Origin: a virus | Virus record (IMG/VR): IMGVR_UViG_3300010373_000017 | Span: 1 to 43,557 of that record | Length of the DNA: 43,557 bases | Strand: one strand, 5' to 3' | In this document: in pieces, positions 24,308 through 31,943 of the stretch | Numbering within the stretch: position 1 is the first letter of the stretch | Layout: every line of letters begins with the position of its first letter | Notes under the pieces: model-generated | The model's input: only the letters and a program-made list of their open reading frames with translations | The model's database searches: none | What the model was told of the DNA's origin: nothing | Translations under genes and position numbers: made by a program

Positions 24308-24759
24308 TTTCTTGTGATTGTGAAGTGTTTTTTGAGATAGCTTTTGAATCCTATTACGTTGTTAGCTTCTAATGCGGCTTCTGCAAATGCATTCTCCCAC
24401 AAATCCTCTTGACTTTCCTGTTTGGGAATGACGTAAGCAGAGTGGTTTTGACACAAGAACCAAAATTTATCTGTACCTGAAAATTCTTTTTTACATATAC
24501 TACATGTATTATGATAACTGCCTTTCACAAAGAAATCTTTCTTCTCAAACTCTTTTTCCTCAATAACTTTCCCTTCCAGTTTAGCCCAATAATCTGAGTG
24601 CTCAGGGAGTGTTGGCAGTCGGCTTGTGACTGCATCTTTATAATTACTTATATAACGAAACCATTTATTTTCATCTGTAATTTTTTCCTCTATTGGTGGT
24701 TTTCCGAGATACTCCATGACCCACCATTTACCTTCTGATTTTATAACTCCGTATTGCAT
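24304..24759 (-). CDS. Protein with C2-CH zinc-knuckle motif
   Basis: A 151-aa protein whose middle part contains CSICKKEFSGTDKFWFLCQNH: C86, C89, C103 and H106 form a likely zinc site. The G-T-D-K pattern between the cysteine pairs recurs in small Bacteroidota phage proteins, from general knowledge. N-terminal W/Y-rich strands precede it. A nucleic-acid-binding or structural zinc role is possible. It overlaps the downstream gene by ATGA. Confidence 0.5.
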   Translation of the reverse strand: MQYGVIKSEGKWWVMEYLGKPPIEEKITDENKWFRYISNYKDAVTSRLPTLPEHSDYWAKLEGKVIEEKEFEKKDFFVKGSYHNTCSICKKEFSGTDKFWFLCQNHSAYVIPKQESQEDLWENAFAEAALEANNVIGFKSYLKKHFTITRK

Positions 24760-24762
24760 AGG

Positions 24763-25131
24763 TTAACTTTTAAAACTCATTTCAATAACTTGTTTTGCTT
24801 CATCAAATCCCCTGCATATAAAGGCTGCATGACCACTTTCTTTGAACCTTGTCTGCCATACGATCTGCTCAGGCTTCACTTTTCCTTTATCGCTTTTCAG
24901 TTCGATAGCAATAGACTTGCCGTTAAAGAATATCAGTAAGTCGCTTGCCCCTTTCTGCATACCCATTTTTTTAGCCTTCCATACTTCGAACCTGCTGCGT
25001 TTGCCTTCATTGTGTATGTGCAGTACAACTGCTTTGGGATACTGGTAGGTTATCCATCTTATCAATGCTATCTGGATGTTATCTTCCTGCGTAAGGTATT
25101 TGTCAAAGCCTTTATTTTGTAGGTAGGGCAT
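24763..25131 (-). CDS. VRR-NUC domain nuclease
   Basis: A 122-aa protein of the VRR-NUC group of PD-(D/E)xK nucleases. It contains HIHNEGKRS (H40-N41-E42-G43), GASDLLIFF with D64, and IAIELKSDKG with E77 and K79, then PEQIVWQTRFKESGHAAFIC, the final conserved block. Free-standing phage VRR-NUC proteins are thought to process branched DNA. It overlaps the ASCH gene by 20 bases and lies near the helicase and recombination genes, so a role in resolving replication or packaging intermediates is plausible. Confidence 0.82.
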   Translation of the reverse strand: MPYLQNKGFDKYLTQEDNIQIALIRWITYQYPKAVVLHIHNEGKRSRFEVWKAKKMGMQKGASDLLIFFNGKSIAIELKSDKGKVKPEQIVWQTRFKESGHAAFICRGFDEAKQVIEMSFKS

Positions 25132-25447
25132 AATTAGATGTTGAAATTATTTTACCAAGTTTTATTATAATGTGATTGCCTTTTGCATTATCAGACCACT
25201 CAGGGCGTGGCAACCCTGTTATTATACCTAAACATTCTACATCAATAATTGGCGCTTCGTTTGAGTATCCATTTCTAAACCTTATTACATCATATTCATG
25301 AAACGAGAAGCTAAAAGGTGAAGACGTAAAGAAATCGCTAAGTCTTTTTAACCAATAATCTTTAAACTCCCTATATTCTTCCTTCTTTTCACCAGAAGCA
25401 ATCATATCAAACCATTTCCGCCTTAGTGTTAGATGCAATATTTTCAT
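25112..25447 (-). CDS. ASCH-domain protein
   Basis: The protein starts at ATG 25447, giving MKILHLTLRRKWFDMIASGE, the hallmark N-terminus of the ASCH (PUA-like) family; the longer open frame to 25504 adds 19 basic residues that do not fit. The KKEEYREFKDYW stretch and the beta strand YDVIRFRNGY complete the fold. ASCH proteins bind RNA or modified bases, and small forms are common in phages of Bacteroidota. It ends in overlap with the VRR-NUC gene. Exact substrate unknown. Confidence 0.8.
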   Translation of the reverse strand: MKILHLTLRRKWFDMIASGEKKEEYREFKDYWLKRLSDFFTSSPFSFSFHEYDVIRFRNGYSNEAPIIDVECLGIITGLPRPEWSDNAKGNHIIIKLGKIISTSNYALPTK

Positions 25448-25515
25448 AACTTTTCTTCTTTTGGTAAAAATTGTTGCAGCTGATGCGGTTGTTCTTTTTG
25501 TCATGATTAATATAT

Positions 25516-25857
25516 TTAATTTTTGTTTTTAATGTATTTGTAAATAATGTGGTCGGCTGGTAAATAGTTTGTGTCCAGCATTTTTTGAACGGCTTGCAAA
25601 CTGTGTATAACTGTAGTATGATCTTTGTTGAAAAGCTTACCTATATCCGTTAATACAAATTTCAATCTCAACCTTATAATGAACATGATAACCTGCCTTG
25701 CCTCGCATACTACTTTTTTCCGTGAAACCTCCATGACCTTTTCAACTGTTATTTTATACCACAAGCAAACACTTTCTATAATATCATTTGCTGTTATGTA
25801 GTTTGCAATCATACCAGGGTAGATGTATGGACTTATAAAATATCTATTTTCAATCAT
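25516..25857 (-). CDS. Stand-alone DnaA domain IV (DnaA-box binding) protein
   Basis: A 113-aa protein that matches only the C-terminal DNA-binding domain of the initiator DnaA. The diagnostic motif is FNKDHTTVIHSLQAV (residues 76-90), with the recognition helix H80-T81-T82, preceded by ARQVIMFIIR (53-62). The AAA+ ATPase and other domains are absent. Such a protein could bind the phage origin, compete with host DnaA, or recruit the helicase encoded next to it. An extra DnaA-box-like TGTGTATAA lies inside its own gene at 25602-25610. Confidence 0.85.
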   Translation of the reverse strand: MIENRYFISPYIYPGMIANYITANDIIESVCLWYKITVEKVMEVSRKKVVCEARQVIMFIIRLRLKFVLTDIGKLFNKDHTTVIHSLQAVQKMLDTNYLPADHIIYKYIKNKN

Positions 25858-25884
25858 CTTTTCAGTTTTTAAAATGGGTTATTG

Positions 25885-27321
25885 TTAAAATGGCAAGTCT
25901 TTTTCACCTATTATCCTATTAGTTATTTTTTGCTGTGTTTCTGTAGGCATTTTTGTTGGCAGCCTTAAAGAATTATCAAATTCATCTTTCTCATAGAACT
26001 TCATTTTATCAGGGTCAAAACACAAGTCAACTTCTCTGCATTCACCATTTCTATTTTTCTCGATAATGCATGTAGCTTTAAATTCTGTGCTTTCCCCATT
26101 TTCATCAGTTAAAATCCCGCTTTTCCAGTCCCTGTGAAGTATCATTACCAAATCAGCATCCTGCTCTAACGCGCCACTTTCCCTCAAATCGCTCATTCGT
26201 GGTTTTTTATTAGTGCGCTCATCTGATTTTCTGTTTAACTGGCAAAGGACTATAACGGGTATTTTAAGGCTCATGCCGAGCAATTTAAGCGCCCGTGATA
26301 GTTTGGCTACCTCACGCTCTCTTGTGTCATTCTTGCCACTCTCTGTTTCCACTAATTGCAGGTAATCTATCATTAGCATATCGAGCTTACCGCGTTTATT
26401 CAGATTATATGCTTTACCTCGTATATCAGATGCGCCAACATTGGTGGTATCTGATATACTTATCGGCAAAAGCGCCATTTCTGATAAAGCTTTTGCCACA
26501 TACATTTCCTGTTCATCACTTTCAAACTTATTTCTGTATATCCTCCAAAACTCCACATCACTGTAAAACGAGGCCATACGTGATCCTATTTGCTTTTCAG
26601 GCATTTCAAGCGATATAATACCTACCTTATGTCCTTTCTTTGCTACATTGACAGCCATAGAGCCGACAAATGCGCTTTTACCTACAGATGGCCTCGCGCC
26701 AATTATTATTAAATCCCCTGGTTGAAATCCGTAAGTAAGTTTATCCAAAGTCGGGTAGCCAGACGGCAAGCCCAATAAATCTTTACCCTTAACGTTTTCC
26801 ATGTGTTTTGAAACTTCATACATCACCTGGCTCATGTCTTTCCAGTCGTCCGTTGTCTGTAGTGTTAATGCTTGCTGTATCTGCTCCTGCATATCCTGCA
26901 TTTTAGCAATAGCATCCCCGCCTGTGTTATCAGCATCCGCCTGAATTCTGACGCATTCCCTTTCGGCAAATAATTCGCGAAGTATAACAGCGTGAGATTC
27001 CAGATGCCCTGTACTTACCACATTTGCCATTACACCCGACATGTATGAAGCAGCATTGCCATACTCGTTAAATTCTTTATCCAGTTTTTCTTTGTAAAGG
27101 GAATGCGTCACAGTTATCAGGTCTATTTGCTCACCGTTATTCCACATTTCGCAAAGCGTTTTGTATATAACCTGGTTGATCTTAAAGAAAAAATGAATAG
27201 GTTCTAAAAAGTTTCTAACCCTGAACAATGCGTCATTTTCCAAAAGGCAAGCGCCGAGTATAGCATCTTCCAGATCGCCATTGTAATGCTTGTAAGCCTG
27301 ATAGTTTATATTTTTATCCAT
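25885..27321 (-). CDS. dnaB: Replicative DnaB-type helicase
   Basis: A 478-aa helicase with an N-terminal DnaB-type domain (ILGACLLENDALF) and a RecA-like ATPase domain. Walker A is GARPSVGKSA (208-217), Walker B LMIDYLQL (316-323), and the GALEQDADLVMILHRD motif is the conserved block with the arginine-bearing loop. It unwinds DNA ahead of the replication fork. Its start overlaps the end of the Lin1244-like gene by eight bases, so both are co-translated. The phage therefore brings its own helicase but presumably borrows the host polymerase. Confidence 0.92.
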   Translation of the reverse strand: MDKNINYQAYKHYNGDLEDAILGACLLENDALFRVRNFLEPIHFFFKINQVIYKTLCEMWNNGEQIDLITVTHSLYKEKLDKEFNEYGNAASYMSGVMANVVSTGHLESHAVILRELFAERECVRIQADADNTGGDAIAKMQDMQEQIQQALTLQTTDDWKDMSQVMYEVSKHMENVKGKDLLGLPSGYPTLDKLTYGFQPGDLIIIGARPSVGKSAFVGSMAVNVAKKGHKVGIISLEMPEKQIGSRMASFYSDVEFWRIYRNKFESDEQEMYVAKALSEMALLPISISDTTNVGASDIRGKAYNLNKRGKLDMLMIDYLQLVETESGKNDTREREVAKLSRALKLLGMSLKIPVIVLCQLNRKSDERTNKKPRMSDLRESGALEQDADLVMILHRDWKSGILTDENGESTEFKATCIIEKNRNGECREVDLCFDPDKMKFYEKDEFDNSLRLPTKMPTETQQKITNRIIGEKDLPF

Positions 27322-28135
27322 ACTTTTTTAAACTTTCCTTTGTTGCCTTTGGGATGTGTGATACCGGTTGAGCAGGTGTTTTTGGAGGTCTTTTTTTTAT
27401 CCAGTTCTGGAAGTGCGTTCTGAAATCCGAAACTGATTTTTGTAAAATGCTAACGGATTTTAGGTGACTGACGAAATCTGCCATGTGCTTAGCAACTTCG
27501 GGTGGCGATAGATTGTTATTTCGGCAGACGTGTTGTAAAAAATAAATTTCGTCTTCAAGGGCATCAGAGGCTAAAGTTTCTATCGGTTTAAAAACCATGT
27601 CTCCAAAAACAGTTTTCGGTGATGGCGATTTTTCTTCTTTATTTTCTTCTTTACTATCTTGTATTGTATTGTATTGTATTATGCTACGTTTTTGCTTAGC
27701 ACAAGCACCGTTTTTGTCTACTTGTGCTAAGGTATTTTCTACTTGTGCTACAATTTTTGCCTGTTTTGCCTGTCCACCCCTCCTTCCGCGCTCTCTTAAT
27801 TCTTCCCTTTTTTTATCAAAACCTTGCATCCTGTCTACCAAACTTTCACTCCACAAAAAGCTGCCATCTGTCTTAATAAGCTCGAAATCTTCTATAAGGG
27901 ATGTGATAAATTTTTTACATTCATCAAGCGATATTTTCAATGTGTCTGCCAAAGAGGCATAAGCATATTTTGACTTTATAGAATATTTATATGAATTTTC
28001 AGACCGTAGCAATTCACAAAACCTCCAGAACATCCCATATCCGGCCCAACCATAAACTGATATAAGCGCTACCATCTTAGGGTCATTGGCAGCATCGCTA
28101 TCGTGTGTGAACCAGAAACTATCTTTTTTCCCCAT
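27314..28135 (-). CDS. Lin1244/Lin1753-like replication protein
   Basis: A 273-aa protein with the Lin1244/Lin1753 (DUF4373) N-terminal domain, seen as FWFTHDSDAANDPKMVALI and YGWAGYGMFWRFCELL in the first 45 residues. The middle is a Lys/Glu-rich linker with a coding pentanucleotide repeat. The C-terminal part (about 195-273, EDEIYFLQHVCRNNNLSPPE) may form a DnaD-like helical bundle ending in RPPKTPAQ. Proteins of this type stand upstream of DnaB in phages and probably help load helicase at the origin. Exact role is inferred from synteny. Confidence 0.75.
   Translation of the reverse strand: MGKKDSFWFTHDSDAANDPKMVALISVYGWAGYGMFWRFCELLRSENSYKYSIKSKYAYASLADTLKISLDECKKFITSLIEDFELIKTDGSFLWSESLVDRMQGFDKKREELRERGRRGGQAKQAKIVAQVENTLAQVDKNGACAKQKRSIIQYNTIQDSKEENKEEKSPSPKTVFGDMVFKPIETLASDALEDEIYFLQHVCRNNNLSPPEVAKHMADFVSHLKSVSILQKSVSDFRTHFQNWIKKRPPKTPAQPVSHIPKATKESLKKYG
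27661..27680. repeat. Pentanucleotide repeat GTATT x4 inside a coding region
   Basis: Four tandem GTATT units lie in the linker of the Lin1244-like gene. Because five is not a multiple of three, slipping by one unit would shift the frame and remove the C-terminal part. The repeat encodes IIQYNTIQ on the minus strand. Confidence 0.7.
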
Positions 28136-28189
28136 TACTTCTATTTTCTCGTGTGTTGTAAAAATTGTTATCTCAGATATAAAGTACTG

Positions 28190-28306
28190 CTATGATGTGT
28201 CGGTGTGCATGGTTGATTCAATTGCTTTAAAAATGTTATATGCTATTTGGGGTACTATTGCGTTTCCATATCCTTTGATGCTTTCTGTTCTTCCATCATT
28301 TTTACG
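28190..28306 (-). pseudogene. C-terminal remnant of a C5-cytosine DNA methyltransferase
   Basis: In the gap between the exonuclease and the Lin1244-like gene, one minus-strand frame from 28306 to TAG 28190 reads RKNDGRTESIKGYGNAIVPQ and continues IAYNIFKAIE. This is the conserved C-terminal block (motif X region) of phage Dcm-like cytosine methyltransferases. Only 38 codons remain, an in-frame TAG lies directly upstream, and no start codon serves this frame, so it is a broken remnant. It implies that an ancestor carried a full gene here, later lost by deletion during the exchange of neighbours. Confidence 0.75.
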
Positions 28307-28311
28307 CTACA

Positions 28312-29115
28312 CTATGCAGTAGCCGCTTTAAAATCGTGAGTATAAACCAAGTCTTTAAAATCAATAAGCTGTTCGGATGCTAACTGCACCTTACTTGTAA
28401 GCAAGTCTTTATCTGCCTGTGGAACCTGGAACCTTATAATATTGATGTTCTTTAGAAATCCCCCGTCTTGAATCGAGGGCAATTCGTTATCTTCCGCAGA
28501 CCAAATGAAGTATGCGTTTCTGTCACCTTCTGCCATACTTTTAATGTCCTTAATCTGCGATAGATAAGGCATAAAAACAATCAGTTCAGCCCAATCGGTA
28601 TTATTTATACAGGCGTTAGAAACAAGCTGCCAGTAATATTGTTCTGCTGATTTATGAGCTGGATATTCTTTTCCATCCAAAACGAAACCATGACGCAAGG
28701 CATCCATTATTAAACTTTCTTCTAAACCCAAATAAAGTGGAAGAACCAATTGAATAAAGGACTTTAGTGTATATGGGCATTTAATATCAATTACTGCCCT
28801 ATCCTTGTCTTCTCTGGTGCCATCTGCCGAGCCATACCAATTAGCTATAGTCGGATGCTTAAGCGTCTCCTTTGACGTGAGAGTATATTCTATACCCAGC
28901 ATGTCGAACAATATCCCTTCAAGCGTATTGCCCCAAACCAATGGCCTTGCATTGCTTTCCTCTGAGATATGTTTTCCAGCAATTCTTTCAAAGTTCTTTT
29001 CAAGAATATAGTTTTTTGCAGGAGCGCCAAACCCTTTACCTGACCTATCTGTGGTCATTAGGTTATATATTTCAGACGACGTGAAGTTGCCGATGCGCTC
29101 AATGTTGTTTATCAT
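28312..29115 (-). CDS. YqaJ-type phage exonuclease
   Basis: A 267-aa nuclease of the YqaJ/lambda-exonuclease group (PD-(D/E)xK fold). Landmarks are the FTSSEI helix (11-16), WGNTLEG with E66 (61-67), YGSADGT with D98 and VIDIKCP with D110 and K112, followed by YYWQLVSNACI. Such enzymes degrade one strand from duplex ends and act with an annealing protein. The gene upstream encodes the likely partner with a 6-base gap. Together they would form a phage recombination unit used in replication, concatemer formation or genome circularisation. Confidence 0.85.
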   Translation of the reverse strand: MINNIERIGNFTSSEIYNLMTTDRSGKGFGAPAKNYILEKNFERIAGKHISEESNARPLVWGNTLEGILFDMLGIEYTLTSKETLKHPTIANWYGSADGTREDKDRAVIDIKCPYTLKSFIQLVLPLYLGLEESLIMDALRHGFVLDGKEYPAHKSAEQYYWQLVSNACINNTDWAELIVFMPYLSQIKDIKSMAEGDRNAYFIWSAEDNELPSIQDGGFLKNINIIRFQVPQADKDLLTSKVQLASEQLIDFKDLVYTHDFKAATA

Positions 29116-29121
29116 ATCGGT

Positions 29122-30015
29122 TTATTTAGAGAGTAAAAGTTTGTGTAGTTTGTTATAGCTTTTTTCTTCTTTGTTTTCTAAAATCCTGTCTGCATTCTTT
29201 TTTTCATCTTCTGATAATGTGTCCTTTTTGAAGTCGTACAACATTTGCAGGTCTTCAAGTGATATGATTTGATTATCCTTTTCAAAAACATCTTTTACAG
29301 TTGTTTCCCCGTTCTTAATGGCCGATTTTATACCTGTAAGCGTTTCCAGCTTGTCGAGGTCAATATCACCCATCTTCTGTATTTCCAATACGTCGCAAAT
29401 CTGCTTTTCGGTAACACTCAATGATTTGAAATAGGATATAGCCTTATCCCTACGTGTTACTATTGTTTCTGCTGTTCCCCTTGCCACTTCCTTGGCCTTA
29501 TCGTGTATGGGCTGGATTAGCGCTGCTGGAATAACTTTGAATATCGCATTGCGGACGGCAATAGCTATAGCTGCGTTTCCTGTCATTACCTGCATATCCT
29601 GATTGTATATCTTGCCGTTCTTATCGGTAATCTTGCGGCTAACTTCAACAGTTCCCTTTACGTTGTTTTCAAGATCTATACATACCCCCTGCGCTGTTAT
29701 CATTTTGCCGTCATTGGCTATAACCCTGCCGCCATATTGGATATTAGTATAAGATGCGGCTACTATTTCAGCAAGGCGGATACTTGGCCCTTCTAGCTTC
29801 CCGCCGGCACGAGGTAAAGCGTATGTGCATGCTGCGGCTATATCTTCGCTAAGCGTTGCCATGCTTAATGCTTTGTCCCTGAACTTTTGTAATGAACGAG
29901 GGAATGCCTTTGCGGTTGCGATCTGCGTATCAATTTCGGCCTTAGTAAGCAGGTACAATGCTGTGTCTTTGCTTTCAGTTGATATTAATTCGACTTGCTG
30001 GGATTGTGTTTCCAT
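29122..30015 (-). CDS. Putative single-strand annealing protein
   Basis: A 297-aa protein encoded directly upstream of the YqaJ exonuclease. Conserved-looking parts are YALPRAGGKLEGPSIRLAEI (66-85), the strands GVCIDLENNVKGTVEVSRKI, and the helix AIAIAVRNAIFKVIPAAL. The C-terminal region is charged and helical. It does not show clear RecT, Erf or Sak signatures that I can verify, but paired exonuclease and annealing genes are the rule in phages, so an annealing role is likely. The name is based on context. Confidence 0.55.
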   Translation of the reverse strand: METQSQQVELISTESKDTALYLLTKAEIDTQIATAKAFPRSLQKFRDKALSMATLSEDIAAACTYALPRAGGKLEGPSIRLAEIVAASYTNIQYGGRVIANDGKMITAQGVCIDLENNVKGTVEVSRKITDKNGKIYNQDMQVMTGNAAIAIAVRNAIFKVIPAALIQPIHDKAKEVARGTAETIVTRRDKAISYFKSLSVTEKQICDVLEIQKMGDIDLDKLETLTGIKSAIKNGETTVKDVFEKDNQIISLEDLQMLYDFKKDTLSEDEKKNADRILENKEEKSYNKLHKLLLSK

Positions 30016-30171
30016 TTATAAAGTTTTAATCTTATTAAGAATGTGAGCTTGCATTTTGCTTATCATGGTGCCAATATCATTGAGTATCAATTGTGCCTTT
30101 TCATCGTTAACATGGAAATCAATAAGGCTACCCAATTTGTGAGAAAATGATATAAGCTTTTCTTGCTTCAT
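30016..30171 (-). CDS. 51-aa helical protein
   Basis: This frame runs from ATG 30171 to TAA 30016, directly abutting the annealing-protein start. It begins MKQEKLISFSHKLGSLIDFH and ends in a Lys-rich helix. It overlaps the 3' end of the previous gene by 44 bases in another frame. It fills a gap with no other gene, and the stop/start junction is tight, so I think it is real. No family recognised. Confidence 0.5.
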   Translation of the reverse strand: MKQEKLISFSHKLGSLIDFHVNDEKAQLILNDIGTMISKMQAHILNKIKTL

Positions 30172-30325
30172 CTACTTCGTTGTAGCCCTTTCTATCAGCA
30201 ATGCCGTTTATTGTTAAAGGCAAATACTTATTGGCTAATTCATTTATAGCAGCATCTGTAACATTGAACTTTTTTAGTTCTTGTTCAATGAATGTTGGCT
30301 CCTTTGTTAGTGTTAAACTTTCCAT
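30128..30325 (-). CDS. Small protein, possibly truncated family member
   Basis: A 65-aa protein from ATG 30325, which has the usual A-rich leader; an in-frame ATG at 30382 overlaps the upstream stop. The sequence EPTFIEQELKKFNVTDAAINE followed by YLPLTINGIADRKGYNEVDEA resembles the N-terminal part of longer Bacteroidota phage proteins that continue as a coiled coil, by my recollection. Here the frame stops shortly after, so a truncation is suspected. Function unknown. Confidence 0.5.
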   Translation of the reverse strand: MESLTLTKEPTFIEQELKKFNVTDAAINELANKYLPLTINGIADRKGYNEVDEARKAYIIFSQIG

Positions 30326-30378
30326 TTTATTTAAAGTTTTTAAGAGTGTTTTTAAAAAGTCCCCGTCTTTCCGAGGTG

Positions 30379-30572
30379 TCATAATTGCTTTTGAAGGGTT
30401 GCATTTGCCATGTTTCTTTTTACCTGGTTATAAGCCCAGCCCCTTCGAGAACACCTACCTTGCATTAATATCGGTGCAAACCTGTTTGTAGTGCAATCAT
30501 TACTCCATGTATATCTTTTTATTCAGGTTCTGTTATTGCTAAGCCGATGTAGTCGATAAATATGTCTTCCAT
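30379..30572 (-). pseudogene. Frameshifted small gene
   Basis: Two frames that together look like one protein. ATG 30572 opens MEDIFIDYIGLAITEPE and stops at TAA 30519-30521. The -1 frame then continues without a start as IKRYTWSNDCTTNRFAPILM and QGRCSRRGWAYNQVKRNMAN to TGA 30379. The A-run beside the TAA (minus strand TAAAAAG) is a plausible indel site. The second half has a strongly protein-like composition with Cys, Trp and Arg. A simple one-base loss or a sequencing error explains it; a short start at ATG 30465 could express only the last 28 residues. Confidence 0.5.
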
Positions 30573-30581
30573 TATCTTTTA

Positions 30582-30857
30582 TTATTTTTTACTATCAATA
30601 GAACGGTTAGGAAAAAGTCGTGTATCTTCTGTTTGCGTGTCATATATTTTACGTTGATTTTTCTTTGTATGCCTCAAATCATCTGTTTTGGCTTTAATCT
30701 GCTTCTTTGTTGAAGGTGTTTCTAATACACAATTTCCGTCTTCTGATAATTGTTTTAATATCCACCAGCAACCAGTATTTGCCCACGCCAAATGATATGC
30801 ACACCCTATCCTGGGATTATTAACTTTTATTCTTCCAGCCTGTTCAGACGTAGTCAT
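30582..30857 (-). CDS. Basic protein of unknown function
   Basis: A 91-aa protein. The N-terminal half (GCAYHLAWANTGCWWILKQL, about 18-37) is rich in Cys, Trp and His; the C-terminal half is very basic (KKQIKAKTDDLRHTKKNQRK). It could bind nucleic acid, but there is no recognised motif. It lies in the early operon between two broken genes. Confidence 0.45.
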   Translation of the reverse strand: MTTSEQAGRIKVNNPRIGCAYHLAWANTGCWWILKQLSEDGNCVLETPSTKKQIKAKTDDLRHTKKNQRKIYDTQTEDTRLFPNRSIDSKK

Positions 30858-30879
30858 AATATTTAATTAAAGCACATTT

Positions 30880-31158
30880 TTAAGCTGTTACAGTTTCGGT
30901 GAATAATTCTGATAAGTCCATAGGAGATTGCAGTTCACGGAAGCATTCAATAAGAAAAATACATTCAGTGAATCCTTGTATATATAATTGATTAGGGTTT
31001 ATTATTTCTTCTAAGTAAATCCCAGTGTCGCCATCACTTTTATCAAACCCTCTGATTGTATATATCTCCCCGACTTAGGGTATTATATTTCCATATTCTT
31101 TCAAAGAATCAAATTCAGCGCAATGTTTTATACATTCAACCAATGATCCTACCTTCAT
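30880..31158 (-). pseudogene. Small early gene interrupted by an in-frame TAA
   Basis: From ATG 31158 the frame reads MKVGSLVECIKHCAEFDSLK and on to IIP at residue 27, then meets TAA at 31075-31077, and continues unbroken for 64 codons (VGEIYTIRGFDKSDGD, later LEEIINPNQLYIQGF and FRELQSPMDLSEL) to TAA 30880. The whole resembles small Bacteroidota phage proteins of the pattern 'MKVG...GEIYTIRGF...LEEIIN...FRELQ'. A nonsense mutation, a sequencing error, or stop-codon readthrough could explain it. Without readthrough only a 27-residue peptide is made. Confidence 0.65.
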
Positions 31159-31159
31159 A

Positions 31160-31438
31160 TCAGTTCATTTGAAATGAGTAATCAATAATAAGTTGCCATT
31201 CACGGCGTTTAACCCTGCTCCTAAGACCTGTAGCTATTGTGTCAGTCGCAAATTGTATATCCTTATGCTTATCCTCAAGCGTTGTTATCATTCGCTCACA
31301 GTTCATTAGGTCTGCATATGTAGTGCTTGCTGCTATATTGCGCTTTATAAGCCTGTCCTCAGCGAGTAAGGACATATAGCTTACTTGTGGTTCCGGCTCA
31401 AGGAACATGCGATGGATGGATTGAATAATGCGTTTCAT
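31160..31438 (-). CDS. Helical protein of unknown function
   Basis: A 92-aa, charged, helical protein. It starts in ATGA overlap with the small membrane peptide gene upstream and ends two bases before the next ATG. The heptad-like spacing in ADLMNCERMITTLEDKHKDI suggests a coiled coil. No family recognised. Confidence 0.5.
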   Translation of the reverse strand: MKRIIQSIHRMFLEPEPQVSYMSLLAEDRLIKRNIAASTTYADLMNCERMITTLEDKHKDIQFATDTIATGLRSRVKRREWQLIIDYSFQMN

Positions 31439-31551
31439 AAGTTCTTATTGATGTGATGAATGAGATAGTTACAGATTGGCCTGCTTATCAGCATGACAAA
31501 GCCAAAGAATAGCATAGCGTAAATGAGTGCAGCAAAAGGTATCTTTTCCAT
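31435..31551 (-). CDS. 38-aa single-span membrane peptide
   Basis: The frame from ATG 31551 to TGA 31435 encodes MEKIPFAALIYAMLFFGFVM plus a short tail, so one membrane helix. It is linked by TAATG to the YopX-like gene upstream and by ATGA to the gene downstream, both signs of real coding. Function unknown. Confidence 0.5.
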   Translation of the reverse strand: MEKIPFAALIYAMLFFGFVMLISRPICNYLIHHINKNL

Positions 31552-31943
31552 TATGTGGTTTGTTTTAAATGGTGAGGATGCTCATAAACATTCCCAACTA
31601 CTTCTAATATTGAACCCCAACCTTCATCTAACAGAAATGAATTAGATATTCCATCCAGGCAAATAGTAAAGCCCGATTTATTCCATGCAATCAAATAAAA
31701 TTTTTCTGGAGATATAAAAGTTCCATCTGGACATGTTGAATGCTTCACAATATCTCCTTCGTAAATGTCTATGCCGTTCTTATCTTGTAGGCCAGTGAAT
31801 TGCTGAAGTATATACGATTCATCGAGCGGACACGATCTGTCATTGTCATCATACCAAGCTGTTCCGTCCATTGCAATGCTAAAGCCATCATTATAAAAGT
31901 GCTTATCAATAACATCCCACATTCTGAATTTTATCTGTCTCAT
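31551..31943 (-). CDS. YopX-family protein
   Basis: A 130-aa protein with the YopX signature: MRQIKFRMWDVIDKHFY at the N-terminus, LQQFTGLQDKNGIDIYEGDI in the middle (about 46-65) and LEVVGNVYEHPHHL at the C-terminus. YopX proteins are widespread in phages of Firmicutes and Bacteroidota; their function is not known. Both ends join neighbours in TAATG overlaps. It belongs to the accessory part of the early operon. Confidence 0.85.
   Translation of the reverse strand: MRQIKFRMWDVIDKHFYNDGFSIAMDGTAWYDDNDRSCPLDESYILQQFTGLQDKNGIDIYEGDIVKHSTCPDGTFISPEKFYLIAWNKSGFTICLDGISNSFLLDEGWGSILEVVGNVYEHPHHLKQTT

Noticed and set aside
28086-28322. Rightward 78-codon frame between early genes
   Set aside because: It is antisense to the methyltransferase remnant and the Lin1244-like gene start and has no protein-like features.
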